Shown piece after piece: positions 19,654-29,040 of a stretch of DNA of 64,000 nucleotides. Positions within the stretch are counted from its first letter, which is position 1, and every line of letters starts with the position of its first letter. Below the pieces are notes generated by a model. The model did no database searches. It saw only the letters and a program-made list of their open reading frames with translations, and was not told the DNA's origin. The DNA comes from CAYGDP01 sp964348665. GTDB taxonomy: Bacteria; Verrucomicrobiota; Verrucomicrobiia; Palsa-1439; CAYGDP01. The translations under genes were made by a program, and so were the position numbers. The DNA lies in the NCBI GenBank assembly GCA_964348665.1, contig CAYGDP010000001.1, positions 257,092-321,091 on the forward strand, given 5' to 3'.

Positions 19654-19866
19654 TTATCTCGTTGGTGCAAGAAGATTCTCGCAAAAACATGCCAATTCCA
19701 ACTCGCGAATGGTGCCTTTTGAGGTGGAGAAGGAGTTGGCTTCGATGCTGAGACGGTGAAGCATGGAGACGTAGAGGTTTGTCAGCGGATAGTTGTTCTG
19801 CTGATCAAAGCCGAGATGCTGGCCATGCTTGAAACCGCCGCCTGGGTGCTTACAACATTTTCTCAT
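19654..19866 (-). pseudogene. deletion-fused remnant: operon start joined to DUF1552 C-terminus
   Basis: The frame starts like the DUF1592 gene (MLPM from GTGCTGCCGATG) and switches at once to a DUF1552 C-terminal sequence: GGGFKHGQHLGFDQQNNYPL, TNLYVSMLHRLSIEA, then FSTSKGTIRELEL. The 5' region is the copy of 18571-18619. I read it as what remains of a duplicated DUF1592-DUF1552 block after an internal deletion removed everything between the first codons of one gene and the last roughly 55 codons of the other. It is unlikely to encode a working protein. Confidence 0.75.
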
Positions 19867-19911
19867 CGGCAGCACACGTCTTTAGACTGGCCCGAGTATA
19901 TCCCGTTCAGG
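19863..19911 (-). repeat. operon 5' region, copy B
   Basis: This is a near-identical copy (47 of 49 bases) of 18571-18619, including the TATACT hexamer and start codons. It precedes the deletion-fused remnant and shows that the duplication included the promoter region. The rest of 19912-20009 shows nothing recognisable. Confidence 0.7.
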
Positions 19912-20009
19912 GTTGCAGCATCTTCGTTTCCGAGTAAAGGAGTAGAATGGCTGAAGGGGCGGCAAGAGACCAAAGTAACCTGCGGTGAAATCATGGAAGC
20001 GTGCACTGC

Positions 20010-21770
20010 TTATTTCGGTGAAGTTTCCGGGATGAGAGGCGGAGCCGCGTGGGTCGGTTTCCCGTGACCGGAGACTTCGCGTAATTCGACTCGATAAAAC
20101 ATCGTGGCAGTTTTGTAAGTGCCAAGTCCGAGATGTTTTCCATCGCGCAATTTCCACATATCCAAAATGGATAGGTTGCTATAGTCGGTGGCGAGTTGAG
20201 AGATCAGTTCTCCATCAAGATACACTTTTAGGTGATCCTGTCGGACTTGGATTTCCGCGGTATGAATTCTGTCGCTCAAGATTTGGCTGCGCTTGATCGT
20301 AGAAAGATTATCATCGGCGCGACGATCGCCAACGACTTCAAATCCAGCAACGCTGTTCCCCCAACCGCCCATCACCCAGTTGAACGAATGTCCCGCGTGG
20401 GACAAGATCATATTCAAGTCGGGCGGCGGCTTGGCGCGACGACGAAAAACGATTCGATAATCGTATTCGTCCGGAGGTTGGTAGGGAATTTCCAGCAGCG
20501 TTCCCGGTGAACTGTCCGAACGCAGCACGCCATCGGTGATGCGCCATTTCCCTCGAATCGAATCGCGCACGGGTTCGATCAATGCCAGTAAATCAGTCGC
20601 GCCCGGCAGGGCGGGTGGGATTGGTCCCTCCACTTCCGTGGCCGGATTGGATGCGGTTTCGTTGGACTGTGGCGGTTGAATTTGTCCCGTTGGTTGAGGC
20701 GGGGGAATCGGGTTTAAACGGGTTGGCTTGGTCCAAAGCAACCAGCCAAGAACGATGACGAGGCCGAGCAAAACGATGACAAGCGCACGATCATGCGGTC
20801 GACGCACCGGCATCGTGCGGAGGGTGGAAGAGCGCGCCAGGGCGAGCGGTTCAAGATCGCCCAATAAGTCTTGGTAGGATTGGTAACGTTGACTGGGAGT
20901 TTTTTCGAGCATCCGCAGCATCATTCGTTCGACCGCGAACGAGACTGAAGAATTGAACTGGCGGATGTTCGGCACCGAACGTTGAACCTGCTGCATCATG
21001 ATATCCATTGGCGTTTCACCAACATACAGGGGACGACCGGCAAGCAGATGAAACAGAGTTGCTCCCAGCGAATAGATATCGCTGCGATGATCCACCGGGC
21101 GGCCTTCCGCTTGTTCGGGACTCATATAGAGCGGCGACCCCATCGCGGTGATGGTCGTGGTGATTTTCTTGTCGCTAGAGATTTGTTTGGCGAGTCCGAA
21201 ATCGGTAACTTTGACAATCCCTTTGGGCGTAATCATCAAATTGGCGGGCTTGATGTCGCGGTGAATGATTCCCTGTTCGTGTGCGTGCTGGAGACCATAC
21301 GCCGCCTGTCGAATGTAATCCAACGCTTCGCGCTCCGGGAGTTTGCCGTGCTCGTCGAGCATCCGTTCCAAAGACTTGCCTTCCACCAATTCCATTGCCG
21401 AAAAAAGTGTTTCGCTCTGCTGCGACACAAGATAGATCTGGATGATGTTGGGGTCGTTCAGGGCGCCGATGGCGCGCGCCTCGCTGAAAAATCGCTGCAC
21501 AAATTCCCGGTCGCTCGACAATCGTTGCGAGAGAATTTTCACCGCCACATGACGCCCCAACGATTCTTCGTATGCCTTGAACACGACTCCCATCGCGCCT
21601 TCGCCGATTCGTTCCACGAGTTTGTAGTGCGCGAGCATATCGCCAACTTGAGGCCCACGACGGCATGTATCGGCGGCGAGTTCAGATGGCGTGCGGTGAC
21701 GGGTTGCCCGCACATCGTCCGGCTTCGATTGAGAACCGGGTGCCGTCGATTTGTCTGAATTTTCTGACAC
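20010..21770 (-). CDS. membrane Ser/Thr protein kinase with extracytoplasmic sensor domain
   Basis: The kinase domain spans about residues 50-310: glycine loop RIGEGAMGVVFKA, K78 in VAVKIL, HRDIKPANL (D172), DFG at 190-192 and MGSPLYMSPEQ. One membrane helix (about 329-346, ALVIVLLGLVIVLGWLLW) is followed by a proline-rich linker and a C-terminal domain (about 395-570). That domain resembles DUF1080/LamG-like concanavalin folds (WRITDGVLRSDSSPGTLLEI, then YDYRIVFRRRAK, LKVYLDGELISQL). This is the usual layout of PVC Pkn2-type kinases: a cytoplasmic kinase and an outside domain perhaps binding carbohydrate. All catalytic residues seem present. Confidence 0.9.
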   Translation of the reverse strand: MSENSDKSTAPGSQSKPDDVRATRHRTPSELAADTCRRGPQVGDMLAHYKLVERIGEGAMGVVFKAYEESLGRHVAVKILSQRLSSDREFVQRFFSEARAIGALNDPNIIQIYLVSQQSETLFSAMELVEGKSLERMLDEHGKLPEREALDYIRQAAYGLQHAHEQGIIHRDIKPANLMITPKGIVKVTDFGLAKQISSDKKITTTITAMGSPLYMSPEQAEGRPVDHRSDIYSLGATLFHLLAGRPLYVGETPMDIMMQQVQRSVPNIRQFNSSVSFAVERMMLRMLEKTPSQRYQSYQDLLGDLEPLALARSSTLRTMPVRRPHDRALVIVLLGLVIVLGWLLWTKPTRLNPIPPPQPTGQIQPPQSNETASNPATEVEGPIPPALPGATDLLALIEPVRDSIRGKWRITDGVLRSDSSPGTLLEIPYQPPDEYDYRIVFRRRAKPPPDLNMILSHAGHSFNWVMGGWGNSVAGFEVVGDRRADDNLSTIKRSQILSDRIHTAEIQVRQDHLKVYLDGELISQLATDYSNLSILDMWKLRDGKHLGLGTYKTATMFYRVELREVSGHGKPTHAAPPLIPETSPK

Positions 21771-21854
21771 GCACCGATGGTAAGACCTACGTAGGAACTT
21801 GGCAAGCGCGCTTGCAGCTGCGCAACCAATTCGAGCAGGTTTCCGATTCGCTGT

Positions 21855-24800
21855 TTACATCAGAATTTTATAATCGCCAGTTCTGGTGAAGAATAACCCG
21901 ACTTCGGACACCAACAGGCCGAGTCGCCGCCACTCGCGGGCGTAAAGCTCCAGTTGCGGACGATAATGCTCGACCAACGAATCAATACCGCCCTTCGGCG
22001 GCACATCAGTTTTGTAGTCCACAATCACCCAGCCATCTTTTTCGAGAAAAACCAGATCCATCACCCCACGGAGGATTGTTGGAAGAGCGAAGGATGGATT
22101 TTCCGCCGTCGTGATCATTCGCTCGAAGGGGACTTCCACCAATCGTTGTTTGCTTTTTGTGGCACGCTTCCAGATCGGCGATTTCATTACCGACTCGACA
22201 AGTTTTATCGCGTCGTGCGCCAGAGCCAGATCCAGTTCTGCGTCAGCCAGCTCGGTTTGCGCGAGAGCCAGGAGATTCGCCCGTGGATAAATCATCGCCG
22301 TTTGCAGGAGAGCATGGATGACTGTGCCCCATTCTGTTCCATGTTCGCCGTCGGACGGTTCAGCGGCAGGAGCGCGACGCGACGAGGCAAGAAGCTTGGC
22401 CGGTTTCGCATCGTACGTTTTCAGCGAGGCGACTTTCCAACGATTTGTGGCAGCAGCCGATCCTCCAGCAACCTCGCACTCCGACAGCTTTGCGGGTGCA
22501 ATGATTTCACGAGCCGGAGTCGGGATGAATTTCAATTCAGGCACCGTGGCGAGATCTGGTCGAAGCGGCTCCCACGGATTATTGTTTTTAAATTTGTCAG
22601 AGCGCAACGAGACGGAGATCTGTTTTTTGGCGCGCGTGGCGGCAACATACATAATCCGATTGTACTCCGCATTTTCGAACGCATCTTCCTCCAGCTTCCA
22701 CCTCGTATCCCAATCAGGAGGTTGAGCAAGAATCGTTTGATTACCATATCTGTCGACCGGTCCGATGACCAAATACCCGCGCGTCCGGTCACCCTCGCGG
22801 TCAATATGGATTTGTGGCGGCTGCTTTTTCTGCCCCGCAGGATCCGCCAAAAAAACCGCGTCGGCTTCCAATCCCTTCGCTTTGTGAATGTTCATGATTC
22901 GGATGCGCGGGCGGGTTGCCGGATGAGCGGCCACTCCGTCATGTTCATCCTCGCGCTCTCTGTCTTCATCCTCTACTTCAGCGATTCGGCCAAGGATTTC
23001 TACCAACCCAGCGGTTGTAATGGCTTCTTGTTGTCGCGCGCGCAAGAGTTCAAGCGCTTTGCCCAGACTGCCGGCGCGAACCGAGCCGTTTTCTTCCGCT
23101 GCCGCCCGCGCGAAGAGTCCCAAATCGTTCGCGATGCGTTCGAACGCCACCACAGGCGGCAAATGTTGCAACCAGTTGGCGTATCGCCGGAATCGGTCCC
23201 AGGCATCCTGAAATACCGCAGCGTCGGCGGGGTCGAGGTTTGCGGGAAGCGGAACACGGAAATCGAAGCACCCCCCCGCGCGGTGAAACGCGTAGAGAAG
23301 GGGATCGCTTACGCCAAAAACTTCACTGCGCAGCGCGGCGACTAACGCCACTGGATTGTGAGGTTCAACAAGGACGCGGAGGACAACGTGGAGCAGCGCC
23401 ACTTCCAGCGTGTCGTTGAGTGTTGCACCGCCCGTGATTTCGCAAGGAACGCCTAGTTCCTGCAACGCTTGAGCATAAATCCCAAGCCGCTGGTTCTTGC
23501 GGGCAAGTATGAGATAGTCGGTGCCTCGATCGCCGCCGCTCTGTATCTGGTGGCAAATGGTCCGAGCAATCGCGCGCGATTCCTCGTTTACGATTAGGTC
23601 ATGGCGGGACAGTTCCTTTGGCCAGACAAACTTTTGAATGGAGTCCTTATTGATACCCGACCGACTGGGATCGAGCGCGACATACTCGGGCGAGTAGCGA
23701 GTGCTGGGACTGGGAAATTTGGAAGCAAAGGCGCTGTTCACCCAATCCAGAATCGGTTTCTCGCTGCGAAAGCTTGTCGTCAGATGAACTTCCAGTCCGC
23801 CGGAGTCGCAGGTGATTCTTTTTACTGTGTTATAGGTGACAATGTCGGCGCGGCGAAACCGGTAGATGGATTGTTTGGGATCGCCGACCACAAAAAGCGA
23901 GCCGGGGACAGGCCGGCATTTGCGCCAATCGGTTTCGTCGGAGTCACCCGCGGTGAGCAGTAGCATCACTTCGGCTTGGATCGGGTCGGTGTCCTGAAAT
24001 TCGTCCACAAGCAGGTGCGTGAAACGCTTGCGAAAATAGCGGCGCACATCCGGAAATCGTTTCAGCAAGATCGCCGCGCGGAGCAATAAATCCTGGAAAT
24101 TGAGACCGCCCTGTTCGCGGCGCAGTTGATCGTACTCTTTTCGCACTGGCAGAATCGCGCGCAACAGCGGTTCGTATCGCGCAATGCGCCATTGGGTCGT
24201 GAGTGCTTTTGCTTCGGAAATATATTCGTTCCACCAATCCCGCTCTTCGCCGTCTTTCCCAACAAGAAATCCATCGGGAACAACTAGTTTGTCTTGATAT
24301 TCTTCGACCAATTCCATCACCTCGGCAACTTGTGTCCAATCCACCTGTCGAGCGATTGCCAGAATCCTACGATAACGTTGAAGCAGATGATTGTTTTCTG
24401 TTGGAAATTTGTCCGCAATGGTTTTGATGTGCTCGATTCTCTTCTCCAGTCTGGGCTTCAACCCCGTCAGGTCCGGCATCGGCATTGGCGGACACGGCCA
24501 GTCTTCGTCAGCAACATCTGAATACTCGGCCAACTTCACAAAAGCATCCTCCAATTGCCAGACTTCGACTCCCAATGCTGCCAATTGCTCCAACGCCGGA
24601 TCATCCGTCGCGTACAGACGGGCAATGTGTTCGCGCCAGGCTTTGCGTCGCAATCGGCTGTCGGCGGCTTCGTCCAGTTCCGTAAAGGCAACATCCACGC
24701 CGGCCTCGACCGGGCGCTCTCGCAGCAAGCGCGCACAAAAGGAATGGATCGTACCGATGAAACATCGCTCGATCCCCGCGACTGCTTTCCGTATCCGCTC

Positions 24801-25067
24801 TTGTTTTTTGCCGACGGAAGTCTTGGCCTGTTTTTCCAGCTCGATCTGAAATCGCGCCCGGAGTTCCGCCGCCGCTTTTCGGGTGAATGTCACCGCCGCG
24901 ATGGTTTCGATGGAACATTCTCTCTCGGAGATCAATGCAATCATCCGTCCCACGAGACTTGTGGTTTTGCCCGTGCCGGCGGCTGCCTCGACAATCAGAT
25001 TGCGGTGCAACATCGCCGGGGCAACGATCTGATCGCGCGCCGTTTGATCGGGAAGATTCGACTTCAT
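21855..25067 (-). CDS. addA: AddA/RecB-like UvrD-family helicase-nuclease
   Basis: This 1070-residue superfamily 1A helicase has Walker A (EAAAGTGKTTSLVGR), motif Ia (VTFTRKAAAELRARF), motif II (HLLVDEFQDTDPIQ), motif III (FVVGDPKQSIYRFRRAD), IV/V (RIRIMNIHKAKGLEADAVFL) and VI (NRIMYVAATRAKKQ). The C-terminus has a RecB-family nuclease motif (GVMDLVFLEKDGWVIVDYKTD, catalytic D-x-x with DYK). It should unwind and degrade double-strand ends for recombinational repair together with the partner at 25064-28075. The partner's stop overlaps this start (ATGA), so the two are co-translated. Confidence 0.9.
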   Translation of the reverse strand: MKSNLPDQTARDQIVAPAMLHRNLIVEAAAGTGKTTSLVGRMIALISERECSIETIAAVTFTRKAAAELRARFQIELEKQAKTSVGKKQERIRKAVAGIERCFIGTIHSFCARLLRERPVEAGVDVAFTELDEAADSRLRRKAWREHIARLYATDDPALEQLAALGVEVWQLEDAFVKLAEYSDVADEDWPCPPMPMPDLTGLKPRLEKRIEHIKTIADKFPTENNHLLQRYRRILAIARQVDWTQVAEVMELVEEYQDKLVVPDGFLVGKDGEERDWWNEYISEAKALTTQWRIARYEPLLRAILPVRKEYDQLRREQGGLNFQDLLLRAAILLKRFPDVRRYFRKRFTHLLVDEFQDTDPIQAEVMLLLTAGDSDETDWRKCRPVPGSLFVVGDPKQSIYRFRRADIVTYNTVKRITCDSGGLEVHLTTSFRSEKPILDWVNSAFASKFPSPSTRYSPEYVALDPSRSGINKDSIQKFVWPKELSRHDLIVNEESRAIARTICHQIQSGGDRGTDYLILARKNQRLGIYAQALQELGVPCEITGGATLNDTLEVALLHVVLRVLVEPHNPVALVAALRSEVFGVSDPLLYAFHRAGGCFDFRVPLPANLDPADAAVFQDAWDRFRRYANWLQHLPPVVAFERIANDLGLFARAAAEENGSVRAGSLGKALELLRARQQEAITTAGLVEILGRIAEVEDEDREREDEHDGVAAHPATRPRIRIMNIHKAKGLEADAVFLADPAGQKKQPPQIHIDREGDRTRGYLVIGPVDRYGNQTILAQPPDWDTRWKLEEDAFENAEYNRIMYVAATRAKKQISVSLRSDKFKNNNPWEPLRPDLATVPELKFIPTPAREIIAPAKLSECEVAGGSAAATNRWKVASLKTYDAKPAKLLASSRRAPAAEPSDGEHGTEWGTVIHALLQTAMIYPRANLLALAQTELADAELDLALAHDAIKLVESVMKSPIWKRATKSKQRLVEVPFERMITTAENPSFALPTILRGVMDLVFLEKDGWVIVDYKTDVPPKGGIDSLVEHYRPQLELYAREWRRLGLLVSEVGLFFTRTGDYKILM

Positions 25068-28000
25068 TTCTCTTTTTTCCGTAATCCGCGGATCGGTTGC
25101 AGTTTATTATTTCCACTCTTGGCCATTTTCGTTTCGCTATGGCCAGCGACAGAAGCGGTGTCGCGACAGATGCTCCTGAAATCGCAAAGCCCGCAATCCA
25201 TTTCATTATCGTTCGTCGCGAGGAATGCGCCGTTAGCAACGATTGAAGCCAAGTGTTGAAGAATCACGTTGCCTGCCGCCAAGTCGTTCAATCGGAAGGG
25301 GATCCGCTCGCCTTTTTCTTTGTCGCTTGGAAAAAAGAAGCCAAACTGTTCCACTTTGCCTCTCTTGCCAAGGCGATGTTGTGCCATTTTTAAATAAAGA
25401 TAATGCTGCACGAGCCTGCCCTGGCGGAAAGCGCCCAATTTCTTCGTGTTATATGCATACGTGCTGCCTGTTTTGTAATCCCACAACACAAACTCTCCCT
25501 CCTCCATTTCGTCCACACGATCAATCCGGCCGCGGCAAAGTATTGTATTTCCATCGGCAAGACGCACTGGAATCGGCGCTTCACAATCCAAGAGGGTTGA
25601 CTTTCCGTCCGGTTTTATTCCAAGTGAGACTTCCATGTAGCGCGGCTGATTTTTTTTGCAAAACTCTTCTTCTCCGGCCAAAAACCACGCCGCCATTCGT
25701 CGCAGCGAATTCACTTGCCGCCGGATCACGCTCTCGCTCGGCGGCGGAATCTTCTCCCGCGCGACTTGAATGTGGCGGTTCAGGATTTTTTCCAATCGCG
25801 GCCAATCCCGCGTTTGCTGCGGTTTTTTGCCCGATTTCACCAGTTCCGTCATAAATTCGCAAAAGACGCGGTGCATCAACGCGCCCGCTTCGGAGCCATC
25901 CAGCCATTGGCTTTCTTCAATTTTCAATTCTTTCAACGGCTTCAATCCAAGCCCGTATTGGAAGAAAAACCGGAGCGGACAACTACCGATGGTTTGCAAA
26001 CGACTTACGGACATCACGTTTGCATCTCCCTCCATCGGATTCAACGCGCGCCCCGCTTCGGGAACATTGCCATCAAATTCAGTGAATTGATCGCTTCGTC
26101 GCCCCTGTTCCGCGCGCCACCCGCGCGCGAGGTGTGGAAAATCGTGTCCAATCCATTTTTTGGCGTCATTGACGGGATTTCCCAATCGCCACATCCACCA
26201 TTCCGATGCGTCCAAACAGAGGTCGGCGCGATTGGGCGCGAAAGAAACCAGCACCCGATCTTTCTGAAGCGCGGTAAGATCGGCTTCTCGTTTTTTCGAT
26301 GACTCTCGATAGACGGCGAGAAGGGCAGGGCTGGCAAACATTTCTCGGTCATCCGCGAGACTTCGAATGCTATTGCTGAAGATCACGTGTCCGCGCAATC
26401 GCCCCAACAATCGCTGGTATTGTTCTTGTTTGCGACGGCGCAACTCGGAGGACGTCAGCAAGTCCCGCGAGAGTTTCTGGCGGTCGTCATCCAGCAACAA
26501 AGCGTCCTGCAATCCCGCACCCGGAAACCGGTTGTCATCCACCCCCACGATGAACGTGTGTGCCCGACCGGAATGTCCGCCCGAGAAAATGCTGGCTACA
26601 TGCAACTTTCCCGGCTGCGGTCGTTCGCCCTTGACCCGCAGATCAGTCATAATCGCCGATAACCATCTCCAGGCATCGTGGGTCGTTGAAGTTGATTTTG
26701 CCGCGGGAACATCCCATTCGCGCAAATCGCGAATGTGTTCCTGTAATTTTTGGCGAGCCAATTGATCCAGTTCCGTTGTCGCGCGCGCCGTTGTCGTCAG
26801 AAACTTGTCCGCAGCTTCCCAAACCTCCATTCGTGTGGATGGGCTGGAAACTCCCAATAATTGCTCGATTGCGGGACGCAATCTCATCAGAAGCGCAGCA
26901 TGATGTTCCGCTGACTCCTTTTTTTTAAGCGCGACTTCGCCATCCTCATCGTAAGTGATCTCGCGCGCGACGCGATGACAGGCAGCGAGTTTCTCGCCCA
27001 GCTTCTTCAAATAACGGTTTAGGCCAAATCCGACCGGCACCGCGCGAAACGCGGACGCTAGCTCGGCAAAACCATCCGGGCCGTCGCTTTCTTCGTCCAC
27101 GTTCAACAAACCATCTTGGATCATCTCCGCCAACAATGCTTGAGGATATTCCTCCTCGATCCACCGCACCCAAGCCATCAATGCTCGGCCCGGACGGGAA
27201 TACCGCACCGGCAACCCGTCGGCGAACGTCACTCCAAATCGTACCTCGCCAGCGTCATCAAACCTAAACCGCTCCACCAACTCAAACATCAACGGCACAT
27301 ACGTTTGCGCATCGGTGTGGAGCAGCTCCACCTCATCCCAACGCCAACCGTTCGCCAAACAACGACGCAGCACTTCGCGCACTTCGTTCACCTCGCCAAC
27401 CGCTTGAAACATCGCCGGATTGGCAACCACCGAAGTCGGTTCGTCCACGGGCAAGCGTGTCTTCTTCGGGAACGCATCCAGGAATGTTTTCTCGACCGCG
27501 CTCCACTCCAGATCGGCGGGTTCCAACAATACAACCTGTTCTACGTCCGTGACATCCGTTCGCACCCGCTCGGTCGCTATCGCCAACACTTCCGCATAAT
27601 CCACCCACGCGCGCCGTTTCAATTCCTTGCCATACTCGCCTAACAAAAACTTGATCTCCTCGCCTTTCTTGGCCACTTCAAAATTTCTTGCCAATACTTC
27701 TGTCGCGTCCAAGCCCCCCAGCCGCAGCGATTGCAACGTCGAATCAATCATCTCGAACAATCCGAGCGATGGTGTCAATTCGGTCAAATACCCGGATGGA
27801 TTTTTTTCTTTAAGCCGATTCCATAACTGTTCGGCCAGCAACGGGCCTGATTTGCCGCGCAACATCTTTAGCCCTCGATCCGCCATCGCTGGCGCGGCCA
27901 ACTCCAGCGCCAGCGACCGCAGGGTTTTCACACGGACATTCACCGCCGCCTGACCGCCGAGCGCCACTTGATCGAGCCACTGATGACCGGCGCGCAACGA

Positions 28001-28075
28001 CGGTGCCAGCAGCCATTTCTCATCGAGCAAATGTTTCCGGCAGACGGCGGTCAGTTTTTGGATCAAACAGTTCAT
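25064..28075 (-). CDS. addB: AddB/RecC-like PD-(D/E)XK nuclease with Fe-S cluster motif
   Basis: This protein of about 1003 residues starts at ATG 28075 (MNCLIQKLTAVCRKHLLDEK); an upstream frame to 28123 is less likely. The N-terminal two-thirds resemble an inactivated helicase (LAPSLRAGHQWLDQ, HVASIFSGGHSGRAHTFIVG). The C-terminal nuclease has C in SCPLRFFFQYGLGL, RGRIDRVDE, LWDYKTGS, and a cysteine triplet DCGLCDFRSIC. That is the AddB arrangement of one early and three late cysteines holding a 4Fe-4S cluster. It overlaps addA by 4 bp. Together they are the AddAB-type double-strand-break resection enzyme. Confidence 0.85.
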   Translation of the reverse strand: MNCLIQKLTAVCRKHLLDEKWLLAPSLRAGHQWLDQVALGGQAAVNVRVKTLRSLALELAAPAMADRGLKMLRGKSGPLLAEQLWNRLKEKNPSGYLTELTPSLGLFEMIDSTLQSLRLGGLDATEVLARNFEVAKKGEEIKFLLGEYGKELKRRAWVDYAEVLAIATERVRTDVTDVEQVVLLEPADLEWSAVEKTFLDAFPKKTRLPVDEPTSVVANPAMFQAVGEVNEVREVLRRCLANGWRWDEVELLHTDAQTYVPLMFELVERFRFDDAGEVRFGVTFADGLPVRYSRPGRALMAWVRWIEEEYPQALLAEMIQDGLLNVDEESDGPDGFAELASAFRAVPVGFGLNRYLKKLGEKLAACHRVAREITYDEDGEVALKKKESAEHHAALLMRLRPAIEQLLGVSSPSTRMEVWEAADKFLTTTARATTELDQLARQKLQEHIRDLREWDVPAAKSTSTTHDAWRWLSAIMTDLRVKGERPQPGKLHVASIFSGGHSGRAHTFIVGVDDNRFPGAGLQDALLLDDDRQKLSRDLLTSSELRRRKQEQYQRLLGRLRGHVIFSNSIRSLADDREMFASPALLAVYRESSKKREADLTALQKDRVLVSFAPNRADLCLDASEWWMWRLGNPVNDAKKWIGHDFPHLARGWRAEQGRRSDQFTEFDGNVPEAGRALNPMEGDANVMSVSRLQTIGSCPLRFFFQYGLGLKPLKELKIEESQWLDGSEAGALMHRVFCEFMTELVKSGKKPQQTRDWPRLEKILNRHIQVAREKIPPPSESVIRRQVNSLRRMAAWFLAGEEEFCKKNQPRYMEVSLGIKPDGKSTLLDCEAPIPVRLADGNTILCRGRIDRVDEMEEGEFVLWDYKTGSTYAYNTKKLGAFRQGRLVQHYLYLKMAQHRLGKRGKVEQFGFFFPSDKEKGERIPFRLNDLAAGNVILQHLASIVANGAFLATNDNEMDCGLCDFRSICRDTASVAGHSETKMAKSGNNKLQPIRGLRKKEK

Positions 28076-28224
28076 AGGGATGGCGCGATGGATTTTTCGA
28101 GTATTTACAATAAATCCCTCCAATAGAAAGCCTTTATTCCACTGCTGGATTCCAAATTAATTACGAAGTGATTTGCCATCAACACAGACAGATTAGGGAT
28201 GGAGCAACGCGCCGGACGTCCCCG

Positions 28225-28256
28225 GACCAAAACGGGAAACGTTTCCCGTTTTGGTC
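28225..28256. repeat. 32-bp perfect palindrome
   Basis: Both arms (28225-28240 and 28241-28256) are exact reverse complements around a central AAACGTTT core. It lies between addB and the stress-protein gene. It could form a 16-bp cruciform or RNA stem (no loop), or be a LacI-type operator with long arms. It is next to, but not part of, the 123-bp element that recurs at 61983. Confidence 0.85.
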
Positions 28257-28260
28257 ATAC

Positions 28261-28383
28261 TTCTATCCCTCCGTACGGAGAGGCGCGGTTGAGAGGGAAA
28301 ACCAAATTAGTCAACGTTGACCGATTTGAAATCCGGAAACGTTTCCGGATTTGCCGGCTGGCCGCACGAGCAGCCTGAAGCAA
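28261..28383. repeat. multi-palindrome intergenic element, copy 1
   Basis: This stretch recurs at 61983-62105. It contains three palindromes: TCCGTACGGA (28270-28279), a 26-bp imperfect one centred at 28315/28316 around GTCAACGTTGAC, and a 24-bp perfect one at 28329-28352 around GGAAACGTTTCC. The last two centres are 25 bp apart in both copies. In the middle palindrome a T-A pair of copy 1 is an A-T pair in copy 2, so pairing is kept while the sequence changes. The 308-bp gap 28076-28383 holds no gene. Confidence 0.8.
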
Positions 28384-28845
28384 TCATTCCACCACCCAGG
28401 TTGTCAATCCGGTCGGGTTGCGGAGTATTTTTTCCACGACACTTCCCATAAAAAATTGTCCGATCATGGATTTTCCGCGCCGTCCCAGCACGATCGTGTC
28501 GCAATGATGCGCTCGCGCGGTGGCAAGGATTTGCGCGGCGACACTGCCGCGCGCTTTGGAAAGCTCGGTGGTGATCAGCTCGGGTTTCACGCCTTCGCGG
28601 GCGATGCGAGCCTTCATCTCGGCCAGCAGAATCTTTCCCGCCATCCTGGTTTCGCTCTCAAAGGATTCGAGCAATTCCGGCGTGACGCGCTCCTGCGCGG
28701 CATACGAGGGAAATTCCGGGAGGACATGATATACAACCACTTCGCAAAAGGGCGACTTGGCGGACGCGCAGGCGCGTCCGACGTAAATCGCCGTTTTCCA
28801 CGAAGTCTTCTCTCCATCCACCGCCACCAGCAATTTGTGTTTCAT
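28384..28845 (-). CDS. universal stress protein, ATP-binding type
   Basis: This UspA-fold protein of 153 residues starts at ATG 28845, eight bases after a good SD (AAGGAG). N-terminal KLLVAVDGEKTSWKTAIYVG has the conserved Asp. The C-terminal GRRGKSMIGQFFMGS is the intact G-2x-G-9x-G-S nucleotide loop, so it probably binds ATP. The upstream part of the 204-codon frame is not coding. It is transcribed away from the hpf operon from the shared region 28846-29040, which carries regulon-type sites in both directions. Presumed cytoplasmic dormancy/stress protein. Confidence 0.9.
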   Translation of the reverse strand: MKHKLLVAVDGEKTSWKTAIYVGRACASAKSPFCEVVVYHVLPEFPSYAAQERVTPELLESFESETRMAGKILLAEMKARIAREGVKPELITTELSKARGSVAAQILATARAHHCDTIVLGRRGKSMIGQFFMGSVVEKILRNPTGLTTWVVE

Positions 28846-28872
28846 AAAAGGACTCCTTTCGGTTGGAAGAAC

Positions 28873-28965
28873 AGCACACCTTGTTCCATGCAGAAGCGTG
28901 AGGGAACTGGATAGAATCGAACGACAGCATGTCTGTGAGACGACAACTTTTCGGTCAAAATGTCG
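28873..28965 (-). promoter_or_regulatory. probable sigma-54 promoter of the divergent usp gene
   Basis: On the minus strand TGGAACAAGGTGTGCT (28888-28873) has GG and GC ten bases apart, as in -24/-12 promoters. Eight bases before it ends TTCCCTCACGC, a match to the middle box of the other promoters. The CGACA...TGTC site at 28941-28965 also reads well in this direction but lies about 9 bp farther away than in the others. The predicted start near 28862 leaves a normal SD-containing leader. Weaker than the plus-strand set. Confidence 0.5.
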
Positions 28966-29024
28966 GCTCGACCGCGTAGAAGACAGCTGATTCTGCACAA
29001 TATTGAATGGGCATATACAATGCT
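28941..29024 (+). promoter_or_regulatory. sigma-54 promoter of the hpf operon with activator site
   Basis: The -24/-12 element is GGGCATATACAATGCT (29009-29024). Sixty-eight bases upstream begins CGACA-ACT-T-TT-CGGTCA-AAA-TGTC (28941-28964), matching the consensus CGACA-N3-T-N2-CCGACA-N3-TGTC. The middle box is TTCTGCACAA, placed exactly as in the other copies. A further CGACA-GCA-TGTC palindrome lies at 28922-28933. The predicted start near 29035 is only about 6 bases before the hpf ATG. Confidence 0.65.
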
Positions 29025-29040
29025 TTTGAGGAGAGTAGCC

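Noticed and set aside
21954..23345. 463-codon plus-strand frame
   Set aside because: Antisense to addA, which carries all helicase motifs.
28124..28224. Promoter for addB
   Set aside because: AT-rich stretches exist but no convincing -35/-10 pair or sigma-54 element could be identified.
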